The notes below the pieces were generated by a model, which saw nothing but the letters and a program-made list of their open reading frames with translations, was not told the origin of the DNA and did not search any database. Of a DNA stretch of 60,000 bases, positions 35,576 through 47,767 are shown in pieces (the first letter of the stretch is position 1; every line of letters starts with the position of its first letter). Source of the stretch: Hydractinia symbiolongicarpus (lineage: Eukaryota > Cnidaria > Hydrozoa > Anthoathecata > Hydractiniidae); NCBI RefSeq assembly GCF_029227915.1, contig NC_079882.1, positions 6,512,001-6,572,000 of the forward strand, read 5' to 3'. Made by a program: the position numbers and the translations under genes.

Positions 35576-37222
35576 TTGTTACTTTCAAACCAATTGCCAT
35601 TAATAAACATAATTTTTTAACTAAAATAAATAAGAATTTTAAAATCAAATTACAGTATTTACTTGAAATTAACATTTTTACCAAGTTTGTGTCATCACCA
35701 TGTTCTCCAATATTTTCACTACATAACAGGATGAGTAGGAGAAGATTTCAAATGCATACATGCAGAATTTTAATTAAAAGTTGTAAATGTGCATAGAGCA
35801 GATTGTGTCAGAAATATGCAGAATGTGTTAATTCATGTGGATTCTTGGATCTGGGTAACATCATCAAATTTTGGAAAAGAAAAAAAGAAACTTTTGAGAA
35901 CAATCAGCAAAAATCATGTAAGATTATTAGAACAGGATTTAATGTATATATTTAAAGTTTTAAAATTTTATAAGAGTTTGACAATGATATATAACTGAAG
36001 TGAAACATTTTCACAGAAATTAATTTGTGTGGTCATTTCTTCGTAAATCATAAAAAGTTTAAGAGACAGTAAAAGTAAGAACCCAAAAAAACCAAGAACC
36101 CTGCTTAAAAACTTTTTTTTAGACACCTGGAAATCTTTGTTGCTTTCATATTTTTCTTAAAGTAGACTTACTGTCAAATCAGTATATATCAATATTTCAT
36201 AGAAAAATGGGATTTCTTTGGTAAATTGAATGAAAAAGCTTAAAATCAGGCACAAGAATGAACTAAACTTTCAGATTAGAGGAGTCGGCCAAAAACTGTA
36301 TTGTAAACACAGGGTAAGGACACTCAAGTGGTAAATTTTCAAGGAATGCTTTATTTGAGAAAAATAGGGATCTAACAATAATTTTTTTTTGGCTAAGTGA
36401 TACCAAAATGACTAATTTTGACAATAAAAACAATTATTTATCTTAAATCTAAACTTTACAAGTAGTATCAATATAACCATTTGATAAACAAGAAAAATCG
36501 GCATTATTTGCATCAACATAAATTTAACTTCTAATAAGAACACTTTTTTTTAATTTCACTTTTTTGCAGTGATCTAAATATATATTGTTTAAACATTTGG
36601 CAAACATATAACCTTAGCTAAAAAAAAAATTAAGCAAAAAAAAGAATTAGGTTTTTAAGGAATATTTTGAGTGTTAATAAGAATTAGGAGGGGTAGGAAA
36701 CAGCGTAACTATCAATTTTCATTTGCATAAAACCAAGACAAGCAGATGAAGCATCAAACCAAATGGAGCTAAACACAGTTTAGCTCATGTTAATTGCAGT
36801 TCCCAATACTTTATACGTGCTATGCAGATGCATCATTAAGGGTACACAAGGATGTCTTGCTCACCCAAGGCATCTTTGTCTCAATTAACCAAATCAAAGC
36901 TATGTGTCATAACTTGAAGCAACTTTCTTGTTGTTGATACTTTAGAGTAGGGGACTAAAGGTTTGGGTATAGTCTGTCCATATTAGGTGGTTCTAAGTTC
37001 GCCAATCAACAATCTAGGGGCCCCCAAAAATAGGAGAGAGTTACTCTGGTTTAGTTTCTCACCAGTAGTTGCAATAACTTGCTTAACTGAAATAATTTTC
37101 CCACCCAACCCACGTATATATTTGGTTAATTTTATTTTATTTTTCTCTTTATGTTACACATCTGCATCGTTGCCACACTATGTTAGAACGATAACGGATT
37201 ATCTCACCCGACTCCGCCAAAT
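35576..37222. other. No gene seen; upstream of kinase B
   Basis: AT-rich sequence that should include the kinase B promoter. Open frames are short and carry no domain. The last part (from about 36990) leads into the inverted LINE fragment. Confidence 0.4.
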
Positions 37223-37925
37223 TATCCTCAGTTTTATCATCATTCTCGGCTTAACGACCGTTTTCCATGCTAGCATTGGTTGGACGGGGTATATTAATGA
37301 CCCTCTTCCAATCTGATTTAGACTGTGTAAACTCAACTTCCTCTGTATCAAGTCTGTCCTTATACCCTCCTGCCAAGTCTTTCTCGGTCTGCCTCTGGGC
37401 TTTGCCCCAGAACTATCAAGTCTCTACATTTTCTTACTCAATTATCCCTCACTTCTTTCCAAGTACCCCAGCCAATTCAATCTTCTTACCTGGATAACAT
37501 CTTTAATTCTACGGATACTTAGCCTGCTTCTTAGCTCATCTGAACTCTTTGTGTCTCTCAAACTGGCGTGACACATCCACCTAACCATTCTCATATCATT
37601 TCTTTCTAAACGGTCACTACCGTACAACATAACACTTCTTACACAGGCCTCATACAACCTACCTTTTAACTCAATTGACTGCTAGTCAACAAAGGAAGTA
37701 ACTCTCTGAACTTTTTTCCAAGCAGAACCTATCCTCAAAGCGACACTTCGACCAACACCCCCTTCATTGCCCACATCTCACCTAAGTAACAGAAGTTCTC
37801 AACTATCTCTAACGACCCACTATTGTACATCATTGAAGCTGGAAATACTTCATTCTCTATAATCTCACCTTTGCAACGCTTACATACAAACTGAATGTCA
37901 GCTCTTAACCTTCCACCAAGTTCAT
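37223..37925 (-). mobile_element. RTE-like LINE 3' fragment (inverted copy)
   Basis: The minus strand carries the same 3' end as the plus copy ending at 41492: the ATGATGATGA-type tail, CCAACCAATGCTAGCATGG, then C-terminal coding text (RMVRWMCHASLRDTKSSDEL, RLSIRRIKDVIQVRRLNWLG). It is 5'-truncated at about 37925 and has an internal deletion and frameshifts compared with the other copy. The pair forms a 0.7-kb inverted repeat about 2.8 kb apart. Confidence 0.8.
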
Positions 37926-38321
37926 TCTTACAAAATTGAAATGAATTTTCTACACCAAGTTTGTGTTTTTATTGGGTACTACAGCAATTAAGGAAATTTT
38001 ATTTGGTGTTATTTGTGGTCTTTGACCAAACAGGATCTTTTCAAGAAAGGTCTGGACAGATCATCTTAAGTTTTAGCAGCAGATTATATAACTTTATTCT
38101 ATTTCGTATTCTTAAGTTTCAAGTTTTAAAACTGTTCATCTTTTAACTCATACTAGATAATCAGTTCTTTGCAAACTGTTAGGATCCAAAATTTATTTTT
38201 TGCAAAACCCTGACAATTCTCATTATTCACACGATTTTCATAATTGAAAATAGTGTAAATAATAACAATTTTATTATTGGCTAATTTAAGTCAGAGAAGA
38301 CATTTTGAGACAAACATTTTT
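37926..38321. other. Spacer between inverted LINE copies
   Basis: AT-rich sequence without a recognisable gene or element. Confidence 0.4.
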
Positions 38322-38542
38322 AGAATTGAACGGTTGGCACTAGAAAGGGCATCCAGCTGTAAAACAATGCCAAAACTCTTCATTAATGGCCATAAGAACA
38401 GTTGATCAGACAAACTGCGTAAACGGGGCTGGAACTCTAAGGAGTGAAGGTGTCGCGCACGGTAGGTCAGATGTCAGGTGTGAGCATCATCAGACCGTTA
38501 CCCAGCTTATCACATCACAATTTAGATAACACTAGATTGAGG

Positions 38543-39180
38543 ATGGCTAGTGTAAATGTTGGTACTCTGAGAGGTAGAGCAGGTGAAGTAGTTGAATGTT
38601 AGAACGTAGATCAGTTGATATGTGTTGTGTTCAGGAAGTCAGGTGGAGAGGAGCTTCAGTAAGATTTGTGGAAGTTAGGAGGGCAAGGTAAAAGCTTTTT
38701 TGGATTGGTAATAGTGATGAGTAGGAGTTGGCATATTCCTTGCAGAGAAGTGGGTAGAAAATGTAATAGATGTTATGCATGTTAATAGTCGTATTATAGT
38801 GATAAAGTTTTTGATAGGTAATAGGATTGTCACTTTTCTGTCAGTTTATGCTCCACAGTGTGGACTCAGTGAGGAAGATAAAGATTAGTTTTATGATGAC
38901 TTAATAGCAGTCATATCAAAGTTTGGAGACACTGTCTGAAGGTTAAAGAGGTGTGCATGGAGGCGATGGATTTGGGAGAAGAAATAAGGAAGGGGAGAGA
39001 TTGCTTGAGTTTGGAATGGCAACAGACATGGTGGTTTGCAACACATCATTCAGTAAGAGACAGAGTAGGCTGATAACATATGAGTCAGGTGACTGTAAGA
39101 CACAGATAGATTACTTCCTGGTTAGAAAGTCAGACAAGAAAGTGGTAAAGGACGTGAAAGTTATATCGGGGGAGTGAGTG
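38543..39180 (+). pseudogene. LINE endonuclease domain remnant
   Basis: Begins MASVNVGTLRGRAGEVVE, the usual start of the endonuclease/exonuclease/phosphatase-fold domain in this LINE type. Later frames show VFQEVRWRGAS-like and SVYAPQCG text, and from 38953 GGDGFGRRNKEGERLLEFG, VVCNTSFSKRQSRLITYES and TQIDYFLVRK, the C-terminal endonuclease motifs with the catalytic Asp-His-like end altered. Several frame changes and stops are present. Confidence 0.7.
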
Positions 39181-39354
39181 TGTTTCCCAGCATAGGTTGC
39201 TGGTTTGTGATATTATCTTGAAGAGTGTTAAAGAAGCCACGGGAAAGTACAGCCCCGTTGTAAAGTCTGGAAGCTGAAGGAAGAGATTGTAGCAAGACAA
39301 ATTAGTGCAAAAGTTCAGCAGTTAGACCACAATGGTCAGTGTGATAGTGACAAT

Positions 39355-41468
39355 GTGGAAAGTACTTGGACTACTTTGAAGAATTGCCTTCTAGAAGCTT
39401 CTGATGACACCTGTGGGTGGACGAAAGGACCAACTAGACATAGACAGACCTGCTGGTGGAATAATGAGGTTGACCAGTGTATAAAGGAAAAGAGGAAACT
39501 TTGGAAAGAGTGGAAGTCAGCTGGTAGCAAGAATATTTACTTAGAAGCTAAGTGTCGTGCTCGTACGGCAGTGTATAGGGCAAAATCAAAAGCAGAGAGA
39601 AACAGATTTGCAGATGTGTTAAGAAGGGAAGACCAGCGCAATGAGGTATTCAAGATAGCAAAGCAAATGAAGTAGACTATTGAAGATGTTGTAGGTGAGA
39701 AGTGTATACGTATAATGATGAAGATGTTTTGGTAAGCACAGAGGAGGAGAAAAGGGTAGCTTGGAAGAATTATTATCAGAGGTTGCTTAACACTTAGTTT
39801 GATTGGGATAGGGATAATTTGTCTGATGATGATGTTGTAGAAGGGCCAGCTATGCAGATCAAGATAGAATAGGTAGTGGAGGTTATTAGGAAATTGAAGA
39901 TTGACAAGGCTGCAGGAGTATCAGGTATTGCTGCAGAGATGGTAAAAGCATATGGATATATTGGAGTTGAGCTTATTACAAGTCTTGCTAATCAGATTAT
40001 AAAGGATGGTGCTATTCCGAGTGAGTGGCAGTCAAGTGTAATAGTGAATTGTTTCATGGGCAAGGGTGGTGCATTAGAAAGAGGTAACTATAGAGTTTGA
40101 AGTTGGTTGATCAAGTAATGAAAGTTATTGAAAGAGTGATTGATAAGTTACTTAGAGAAAGAATTGATATAGATAAGATGCAATTTGGTTTTGTTCCAAG
40201 GCGTGGCACTACAGATGCAATATTTTTACTCAGACAGCTTCAGGAAAAGTATTTAGGGAAGAAAAAAAATATCTATTTTGCCTTTGTAGATTTAGAGAAA
40301 GCTTTTGATAGAGTGCTACGTAAAGTTATTTGGTGGGCTATGAGAAAATTAGGTGTGGATGAGTGGCTGGTTACGCTGGTACAGTGCATATACAGCAATG
40401 CTAGAAGTGGTGCCAGGATTAACGATTCACTTAGTGGTAAATTTAGTATAAATGTTGGTGTACATCAGGGTTCCGTACTTAGTCCTTTGTTGTGTGTTCT
40501 AGTCTTAGAAGCGCTGTCGATGGAGTTCAGAACAGATTGTCCATGGGAGTTATTATATGCAGATGATTTGGTTCTCATAGCAGAGTCGATGGAAGAATTA
40601 GTTGAAAAGTTTAAGTCATGATTAGTAGCATTGCAGTCAAGTGTGACCTTGTAGTTGGAAAGTGGCCTTGTGGAGTTTGCAGGAAACGGGGTTGATAGTA
40701 ACTCAATTTTTTGTCAGACTTGCAAGCATTGGGTACTTAAAGTGCAGTAGTATTGGTGGAAGGTTAAGAGCTGGCATCCAGTTTGTATACAAGCGTTGCA
40801 AAGGTGAGATTATAGAGAACGAAGTATTTCCAGCTTCAATGATGTACAACAGTGGCTTGTTAGAGATAGTTGAGAACTTCTGTTACTTAGGTGATATGTT
40901 GGGCAGTGAAGGGGGTGTTGGAAGAAGTGTTACTTGAAGGATAGGTTCTGCTTGGAAAAAGTTCAGAGAGTTACTTCCTTTGTTGAATAGCAGAGTATTG
41001 TCAATTGAGTTAAAAGGTAGGTTGTATGATGCCTGTGTAAGAAGTGTTATGTTGTACGGTAATGAGACATGGGCAGTGAAGCAGGAAGATCTTGACCATT
41101 GAGAAAGAAATGATATGAGAGTGGTTAGGTGGATGTGTAATGCCAGTCTGAGAGACAGAAAAAGTTTAGATGAGCTAAGAAGCAGGCTAAGTGTCCATAG
41201 AATTAAAGATGTTATCCAGATAAGAAGATTGAATTGGCTGGGGCACTTGGAAAGAATGGAGGGGGATAATTGGGTAAGAAAGTGTAGAGACTTGATAGTT
41301 CCTTGGGCAAAGCCCAGAGGCAGACCGAGAAAGACTTGGCAGGAGGTTATAAGGACAGACTTGATACAGAGGAAGTTGAGTTTAGATGTAACACAGTCTA
41401 GATCAGATTGGAAGAGGGTCATTAATATACCCCGTCCAACCAATGCTAGCATGGAAAACGGACGTTAA
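39355..41468 (+). pseudogene. LINE reverse transcriptase remnant (RTE-like)
   Basis: After a spacer with TRHRQTCWWNNEVDQCIKEK, the RT starts at about 39876 (RKLKIDKAAGVSGIAAEMV). A one-base loss near 40098 shifts the frame between RGNYR and LKLVDQVMKVIERV. The core that follows is open: MQFGFVPRRGTTDAIF, FAFVDLEKAFDRV, VHQGSVLSPLLCVLVL and catalytic LLYADDLVLIAES (about 40550-40590). A stop at about 40618 and more shifts follow; the C-terminal part recovers at 41115 (RWMCNASLRDRKSLDELRSR, RRLNWLGHLERME, RPRKTWQEVI). The RT would copy element RNA; this copy cannot. Confidence 0.8.
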
Positions 41469-41492
41469 GCCCAGAATGATGATGATGAGTAT

Positions 41493-42066
41493 AATATCTT
41501 TTATCTTAAATCACTAAATCAATTAGGGTTGTTAGTATTTCTTATAAAGTTATTACTTTTACAGAGACCCCAAACGTTTGGCTATTAATAGAGGCAGTTG
41601 TACTTAGTGTGTAAACTTAAAATTTGAATTTTTCCATACATTTTGATGATGAATTCAGATGTTGGTCATTTTTTTTAAGAATATTCAGAAAATTTTAAGC
41701 ATGTTAACCCAGATCCTAGAATATCTAAAAAATGTCTTTGATAAACATAGGGGGATAAATGACATTAGTAGAATTTATTACAGGTCCTTTCCAAAATACC
41801 AACCACAGAATAATTTTTTTAAAACTACCTGTCGACTATCCTGTCACAATCAGCGAAAACTTCTAAGTGGAATACTATAATTTGATATATATGCTGCTCC
41901 TATAGGAGATATTTATTGTCAGTGATGGTCCAGTCTTGCTTGCTTTATATAAAAATGATCTGCCATTGTATAACACTAAGTTATTAACTTTTATTGATGA
42001 AGATGCAGAGCTGCCCTGTTCAGCCTTGTGGATGCAGGTTCTCCTGTAAAAGTATAGTAAATTTGT
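41493..42066. other. No gene seen
   Basis: AT-rich spacer between the LINE tail and the first family-A SINE. Confidence 0.4.
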
Positions 42067-42415
42067 GGCGCCGTAGATTAGTGGTTATAGCTCTCATACT
42101 CTATGCAGGAGACTGGGGTTTGATTCCTCTTAACGGCGATTCAACATGAGCGAATGCATATTACCATAGCTCCAGGTTAACCCAAGCCATGTGAGGGAAA
42201 TTGGGGAAATGACAAACTGTGTGGGCCGTTGGATGTTGCCGGGAGTTGTCTAGTAGAGCGCAGGCCCTAATTGGCTCACAATGAGCATTAAATACTCTAG
42301 GACTCTCCATCTAAGCAATGGCCCCTCCTGAAAATAATAGACAGGGTATATCCCTTAATATTTGTGAGGCTAGCCATGTAAAATATGCACATCATCTATA
42401 TATCTAATACAGTAC
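42067..42415 (+). mobile_element. tRNA-derived SINE (family A), copy 1
   Basis: Starts GGCGCCGTAGATTAGTGGTT, a tRNA-like head with A-box-like TAGATTAGTGGTTATAGC and B-box GGTTTGATTCC, and a short acceptor-stem-like CGCCG/CGGCG pair. The body includes TAACCCAAGCCATGTGAGGG, GGGCCGTTGGATGTTGCCGG and AAATACTCTAGGACTCTCC. The tail is a degraded ATCT repeat. About 90% identical to the copy at 45360. Confidence 0.85.
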
Positions 42416-43122
42416 AAGTACAAGAAAGAGCAGATGCTGGTGTTTCAAAGATTAGGACAGACTGGGAGGGGATATAAAGGTGACACATATGACATATCCA
42501 CAGATTTGATATAGTAAATGGATTGATGGACTAGGAGATAGAATTATGTAAGACACAGTATATCCAGTGAGTCACAGGAGTAGCGCTCCAGATGCAAGAA
42601 TATGACACATTTTACTTGTCACACATACACACATATATTTCTTTTAGAATACGTCACAACCTCTATTTTTGCAACTCTATCTTTTATCTCAGATCTCTTT
42701 AGGATAAAGAAATCAACTATTTCTTATCCATTCCAATTTTACCTTTAGTCCTAGATCATTTTTTCACAAGTACTGTGAGACCACCCAAACCCTAAAAAAT
42801 ACAGACTTTGACCCTAAAAACTAATGTGTTCAAAATAATCATACAACAGCAACACCAATTCGAATTATTTTCTCATATAGCTAGCCAATAAAATGAAAGG
42901 TTTCTGCAAAAGCTCATTTTCCAACACTGTATTGGAAGCTGAAATTTTATGGGCACCCAAGCTGTCAGTTTGCCCATTTACTTTAAACAAACTGATATGA
43001 AACTGATAGGAAACTGAGTGAAACGAAACCAAAACTGGAAATTCCCAAAGGTCGCGACGCGGGACCGTGGGACACAAGACCGGAGACTCCAAAATTGAAA
43101 TATTCAAAAATTTAGAATTCGA
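42416..43122. other. No gene seen
   Basis: AT-rich sequence with no supported exon or element. Confidence 0.4.
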
Positions 43123-43123
43123 T

Positions 43124-43293
43124 TACAGTATACTCTAGTTAAGTTTTCTCCGTCCCTTGAACTTCCTTGACCTTTTCAAGCAAAAAAACTTCGCTTAAGC
43201 AAGACCCTGGATAAGTAAAATGCCCGCTAAGTAGGACATTTTTTCTCCGTCCCTTGGAGCAAAACTTTGCTTAATTGGAGAAAATACTGTAGT
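43124..43293. mobile_element. Pogo-like MITE, about 170 bp
   Basis: Left end TACAGTATACTCTAGTTAAG and right end CTTAATTGGAGAAAATACTGTA are inverted, and TTCTCCGTCCCTTG is repeated inside. The CAGT-type termini with TA at both sides resemble Tc1/mariner-pogo MITEs. Confidence 0.65.
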
Positions 43294-43316
43294 ATGGAGA
43301 GCATAAAGGAGTCGTT

Positions 43317-43371
43317 CTCGACGCCAGAGCTCTTTGAAAAGGTTTTAATCTTAAAGAGCTCTGGGGACGAG
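43317..43371. repeat. 19-bp hairpin
   Basis: CTCGACGCCAGAGCTCTTT (43317-43335) pairs with AAAGAGCTCTGGGGACGAG (43353-43371) at 17 of 19 positions across a 17-base loop. Confidence 0.85.
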
Positions 43372-43404
43372 AATGGGAGTCACTACTGTATACAATTTTT
43401 CAAC

Positions 43405-43511
43405 CTCGTACCCAGGGTCTTGTGGCCCCTGAGCCGTTATTACGGAGTGGCCAACAATGACACAGGCTGGTCATGTGACACAAAAATGCCCAGATATACT
43501 GGGCATTTTTG
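43405..43511. repeat. CCTCG-TCCCAGGG repeat plus perfect 12-bp hairpin
   Basis: CAACCTCGTACCCAGGGTC to CACAGGCTGGTCATGTGACA is the same element, in opposite orientation, as 48482-48566. Immediately after, AAAAATGCCCAG (43482-43493) and its exact complement (43499-43510) form a stem with a 5-base loop. Confidence 0.65.
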
Positions 43512-44032
43512 AAATTCCAAAGATAATGAGATGCAAATTTGGCGCTCGCCTACAAGCAAGATTTAGAGATAGCGGGCGAAAAAAGAAACAGCGTTAAAGA
43601 AACTATTTTGTCGATAAAAGCAAAATTGTCAGAATATTACTGACGTAAAGTCTATTAATCTGGCTTAGCTTGATTGTTCAATATTGGCGAAAGGCTTTTA
43701 ATTTAGAAAATGTTTTGAAAGTTTGTTTCCATAAAAATTCATGAGCTCTAGCTAGCTAGCTGGGCTGTGTATTATATGTACCTGCCTTAGCTAGCTAACG
43801 TGACATCCTGAGACAGCTTTACTCAACCATATTTATAAATTTTATTTATAAATCTATTATTTTCCAGGTAGGTGATTTTGTTAAGAACACGTTAGAAATT
43901 GTAGGAGAAGATCTGGGCACTCTAGTTCCACACAAATTTTTCTAATAAGCACAACAAATTTTCCTATTTTTAAAATCAAAACTAAGAATGACAGGTTGTA
44001 GTGCTAAATTTAAGGATTATTCTCGGATCCGG
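43512..44032. other. No gene seen
   Basis: AT-rich flank left of the Mutator-like element, with two AGCTAGCTAGCT patches near 43748 and 43788. Confidence 0.4.
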
Positions 44033-44232
44033 GTTAAGGATACGTCAAACCCTTTTTGCCCATGTTAAGAATAATGCGTATATTTCCTAAACTATAAAAT
44101 TTAACTTATAAAAGTATATATATTCTGAAAGCCTATTAAATTTCCTATGTAGCCATGCTATTCTTATTATTCGTCGAAAAAATGGAAAGGCGTAAAAAAT
44201 CATCAAACACGTTTTCAAAGTCTCTGATACTT

Positions 44233-44520
44233 AAGGGTAGAAGGTACAAGATTTTACTTTTATATTCTAAAAGTTATATCATTAAACTCAGCTCCTCATG
44301 GGCATGGGAAGGGTGTCTGCGTCTTTTTTCTAAAACCATATTTTTAGTTTTATTACGAAAAATTGATTTTGGTACTCCTTCGTTGATAAAAATAAACTTT
44401 ATCCCCTGAATGGAACATTTTTTTCAAAAAAACAAACACCTTTGGAGAGCTGAATATCTTGATAATAATTATGTGCTAATTTTGTCTCGATATATTGAAG
44501 TCCCTGTACCTTCTACCCTA
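44233..44520. repeat. 15-bp inverted repeat, nested small element
   Basis: AAGGGTAGAAGGTACA at 44233-44248 and its complement TGTACCTTCTACCCT at 44505-44519, 256 bases apart, inside the left part of the Mutator-like transposon. Possibly a nested MITE. Confidence 0.55.
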
Positions 44521-44679
44521 AAATGTAGAGCAACATCAAGAAAAATATGTTTACGAGATAAACAGCCTTGAACATCCTCACGCTTCAGTAATTCGAAACA
44601 AAGAAAAGAATTTCTTCAGGTTTGCATGCTCTGTATGATACAGAATTGTGCTGATGCGTCATGATTCTACAACATGTGG

Positions 44680-46409
44680 CTATTTTTTTAATAAATTATT
44701 TATATATTGAAATAGAAATAACGTAAACTCGTTTGCTAAGCATAACAAAAAATAGAGTACACAAGCAACCTTGTTCCCTGCGGCTTTTGTTAGGGAAAGG
44801 AATAATTTGATAGGAAAGACTGTATTCCAGGAAAATAAAGTATAAAATAATGTCGAAAAAATACGTTTTTTTGCAGCTAATTCTTGTAAAATTTTGCTGA
44901 TCCATGCTGCACTCCTTCTTGTATATAAATCCATAACACCAGCTTTCTCCATCGCCTGTGATAACAATTACAAAAAGGTTAAAAAAAACCGGGTACGAGT
45001 TAGGACTATTATGCAAATCAATGGTTACCTGAGGGCTTCCAGTATGATTCATGTAACAAGAAATTTCGTGCTCAATAAACCCTCCAAGAATAAACCATTC
45101 AAGATACCCGATGGAGGTTATTTCGCCACTGCCACGTTGTTGTTGTTTCTTCTTGCACGTAGGACATGATGCACTTTTGTGAACAATGTCAATGATCTTG
45201 CCAGTGTCTTGCGTAAATGCGGCAAGAATACCATCTCTTGCTTGCCACCCTCTACTGTTCCATGAACAGTCAAAGCTTGTTTCACAACTGTGTAAACGTG
45301 GTAAAGAAATTACACTGTGTTTTGTTTTCAGCACTTTTACCTCGTTTGCTGCTGTTGCTGGCGCCATAGATTAGTGGTTATAGCTCTCGTACTCTGTGCG
45401 GGCGACCGGGGTTCGATTCCTCTTGACGGCGATTCAACATGGGCGAGTGAATGTTACCATAGCCCCGGGTTAACCCAAGCCATGTGAGGGAAATTGGGAA
45501 GATGGCACACTGTGTGGGCCGTTGGATGTTGCCGGGAGTTGTCTAGTAGAGCGCGGGCTCTAATTGGGTCTGCTTAGCTCAAAATGAGCATTAAATACTC
45601 TAGGACTCTCCATCTACGCCATGGCCCCTCCTGGAAATAATAGACAGGTTATATCCGTCGATATTTGTGAGGCTAGCCATGTAAAATATGCACATCTATC
45701 TATCTATCTATCTGCAGAGTACATGTTTTTTTTCGCCACAACAGACGTCTGTGTCACTAATTTACTCGCATGATTCTTCCACGACGAATAACTGATAGGG
45801 CTACCATGGTTTAAAATTGTGAATAGTTTGAGTGCTGGTTGACGCCCACGACCGACAGCTCTCATAACAGGCACAGATGCTGTGTTAATTTGGTATTTTT
45901 GTTGACCTTGAAAGCGATTGGTTGAGTAAAATCCCTTATTTTTTTCATGCGTGAAACATTTTTCATTTTTGCAGACAAAAAACAATTTAGTGCCTACACC
46001 ATGATAGAATGTTTTTTTTTCTCCATTACTATAATCTTTTAGTGACAAAAGTACAACACATTTTGCTATCCATCTCTTCTTCAATACTTTTAATATCCAT
46101 TATGATATATGTATTTGGCTTGGAAAAACTTTCATCGCACAATTCGTTGTCACTGCTTTCGCTGCCACTATCATATGATTCATTATCTATTGTATCAATA
46201 TTTTCCTTGGGCAAGATAATTTTCTTTTTACTAGAACTTAGAATATTAAATTGTTCTTCCTGCCATTGTTGTTCCTGGTTATAATACGAACCGAGGTAGC
46301 TGGCAGCGAGGATTCTTTTCCGTTGAATTGAAAAATGTTCTGCCTTTTTTTGCAACCTTTTCAATTTTATTTTTTTGAACGAACATCCACTCGCACTAGC
46401 ACGTCCCAT
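44680..46409 (-). pseudogene. Mutator-like transposase, broken
   Basis: Starts at 46409 (MGRASASGCSFKKIKLKRLQ) with a basic region, an acidic Ser-rich stretch (SYDSGSESSDNELCDES) and then a frameshift near 46060. It continues in another frame (SLKDYSNGEKKTFYHG, FVCKNEKCFTHEKNKGF, VMRAVGRGRQPALKLF) to 45713, where a SINE splits it. Beyond the SINE the frame resumes with SCETSFDCSWNSRGWQARDG, TGKIIDIVHKSASCPTCKKK and CYMNHTGSPQ, the pattern of the Mutator-like transposase domain found in many invertebrate elements (Asp in the catalytic strand, CxxC, NHxGSSxAME). A 73-nt GT-AG intron (45028-44956) joins GSPQ to AMEKAGVMDLYTRR. The SINE and the frameshift make it non-functional. Family call is from motif memory. 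Confidence 0.65.
45360..45714 (+). mobile_element. tRNA-derived SINE (family A), copy 2
   Basis: Starts GGCGCCATAGATTAGTGGTT with a better-preserved head (B-box GGTTCGATTCC, CGACCGGGG arm) than the copy at 42067, and ends in (ATCT)n at 45695-45711. It interrupts the Mutator-like transposase gene, so it is the younger insertion. It also supplies an accidental ATG for the downstream transposase frame. Confidence 0.88.
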
Positions 46410-46840
46410 ATTCGATAAGATTTTATGATAAATGTAAATATAAATAAAGAAAATAATAACCAAAAAATATTTTTTAATTGTTTCAACTTGTGTTCTCAAT
46501 GATATGTAGTTCGTAGGTGTTTATGCATATCTACCTCAATTAATGAGTATATAATCATTTTGAAAATGTTCAAATAATCAACTTCAAAAAATAACCTTGT
46601 ATCTTCAGCATATTAGAAAAAAACATGCTGATGTGTGCAAGATTTAGATTCTATTCAATTTTTAAACAAAGGTTTGAAAAAAAATGTTTGTTAATTTATC
46701 CTTTCCTAATTTCCTCGTTTTTGCGTTATAAATTTATACATTTTTTTTCAAATAAATATTCTATGAACCATTTGCTTCCGGAAGGCATAAAAATATTTTT
46801 TTGAGAAAAAATCAAAAAAAGGGTTTGACGTATCCTTAAC

Positions 46841-47767
46841 ATGCTTGACACTTTCTGATCATTTTCAACCAAATGACCAATATTTAAATTCAGCATCAAA
46901 ATCTATGGAATCATGCAATTTTCAAATTTATACTCTTAGTAAACTGCCCCTATTAGTAACAAAACATTTAACGTTTTATGATAAAATGACTACACAAATC
47001 AACTGCAGTGAGAATGGTTCACTACAGTTGAATATTACAGTCAAACTCTTATAAAATTAATTCATTTTCTCCCAACGTTTTTGTTTTATCTTTTAAAATG
47101 GTCATAACCAAGATCCGAGAATAAAAACTCTATTTCTACCAGTTCTAAAATGTAAACATTTGTCATGTTGTTCTTAATTATATTTTGTAAAAGGGACAAT
47201 ATTTGATATCATTAAACGATATAAACAATGAGTTAAGTTAAAGCTGGTTTATTATATACGTGTTAATTCCAAAAATGCCATTTGTACTTGGCCACGATAT
47301 GTAAAAATATGCTGGTGGAGCATAACCAATCACTGGTCAAAAATAAAAGTAGGACATTTATTGGCCTTAGAAGAATTATTTGTTCAAAAACCTTACTTGT
47401 TTGTTCATATTTGGTCAAGATTTAGAAGTTATGTTACAAAAGCCTTATCAGCCTCATTTAAATTAGTCAAATTCTGAAACCTAGAAAGTATAGCTCATAC
47501 AAAATCATTCTTTATATCTATCCTCAAGTATATAAGTGAATAGGAATTAAATTTGTGATATGACGAATTTGTTAAGAGCTTTCTTCATTTAAAAGGCAGT
47601 GCCAAAAAAGCACAATATTGGTTACATTTAAGTGCCTCACTTAGTATACATTCCATGGGTCTGGTTAATATATCAAATAAGCTCATCATATTTACCTACT
47701 TATATACATGAGTTCCAATGTTTACATTTTTTAAAGATTCTTGTGCATGGCCAAAAAATCAGAAAAT
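46841..47767. other. No gene seen
   Basis: AT-rich right flank of the Mutator-like element. Open frames lack domains. Confidence 0.4.

Larger units (their letters stand above)
38322..41492 (+). mobile_element. RTE-like LINE, near full length, dead
   Basis: A non-LTR retrotransposon spanning a leader (GGTTGGCACTAGAAAGGGCATCC), an apurinic endonuclease region, reverse transcriptase and C-terminal region, ending CCAACCAATGCTAGCATGGAA plus AACGGACGTTAAGCCC and a (GATGAT)n tail. RTE-type LINEs commonly end in such short tandem repeats. The start is approximate. Many stops and frameshifts show an old copy. Confidence 0.8.
44033..46840 (-). mobile_element. Mutator-like transposon with 25-bp terminal repeats
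   Basis: GTTAAGGATACGTCAAACCC followed by TTTTT starts at 44033 and recurs as the exact reverse complement ending at 46840, a perfect 25-bp terminal inverted repeat. Between lies a minus-strand transposase-like gene, broken and hit by a SINE, and a smaller foldback at 44233-44520. No matching 8-11 bp target duplication is visible, so the flanks have drifted or the true ends differ slightly. Confidence 0.75.

Noticed and set aside
35641-35770. Alternative first exon for kinase B (donor GTAAAA near 35680)
   Set aside because: Joining it to the SH3 exon makes a TGA stop; the 35575-35469 exon fits in phase.
44894-45374. Plus-strand frames
   Set aside because: Antisense to the Mutator-like transposase exon.
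45360-45432. tRNA gene
   Set aside because: Same head occurs at 42067 with a shared non-tRNA body and ATCT tail; it is a SINE.
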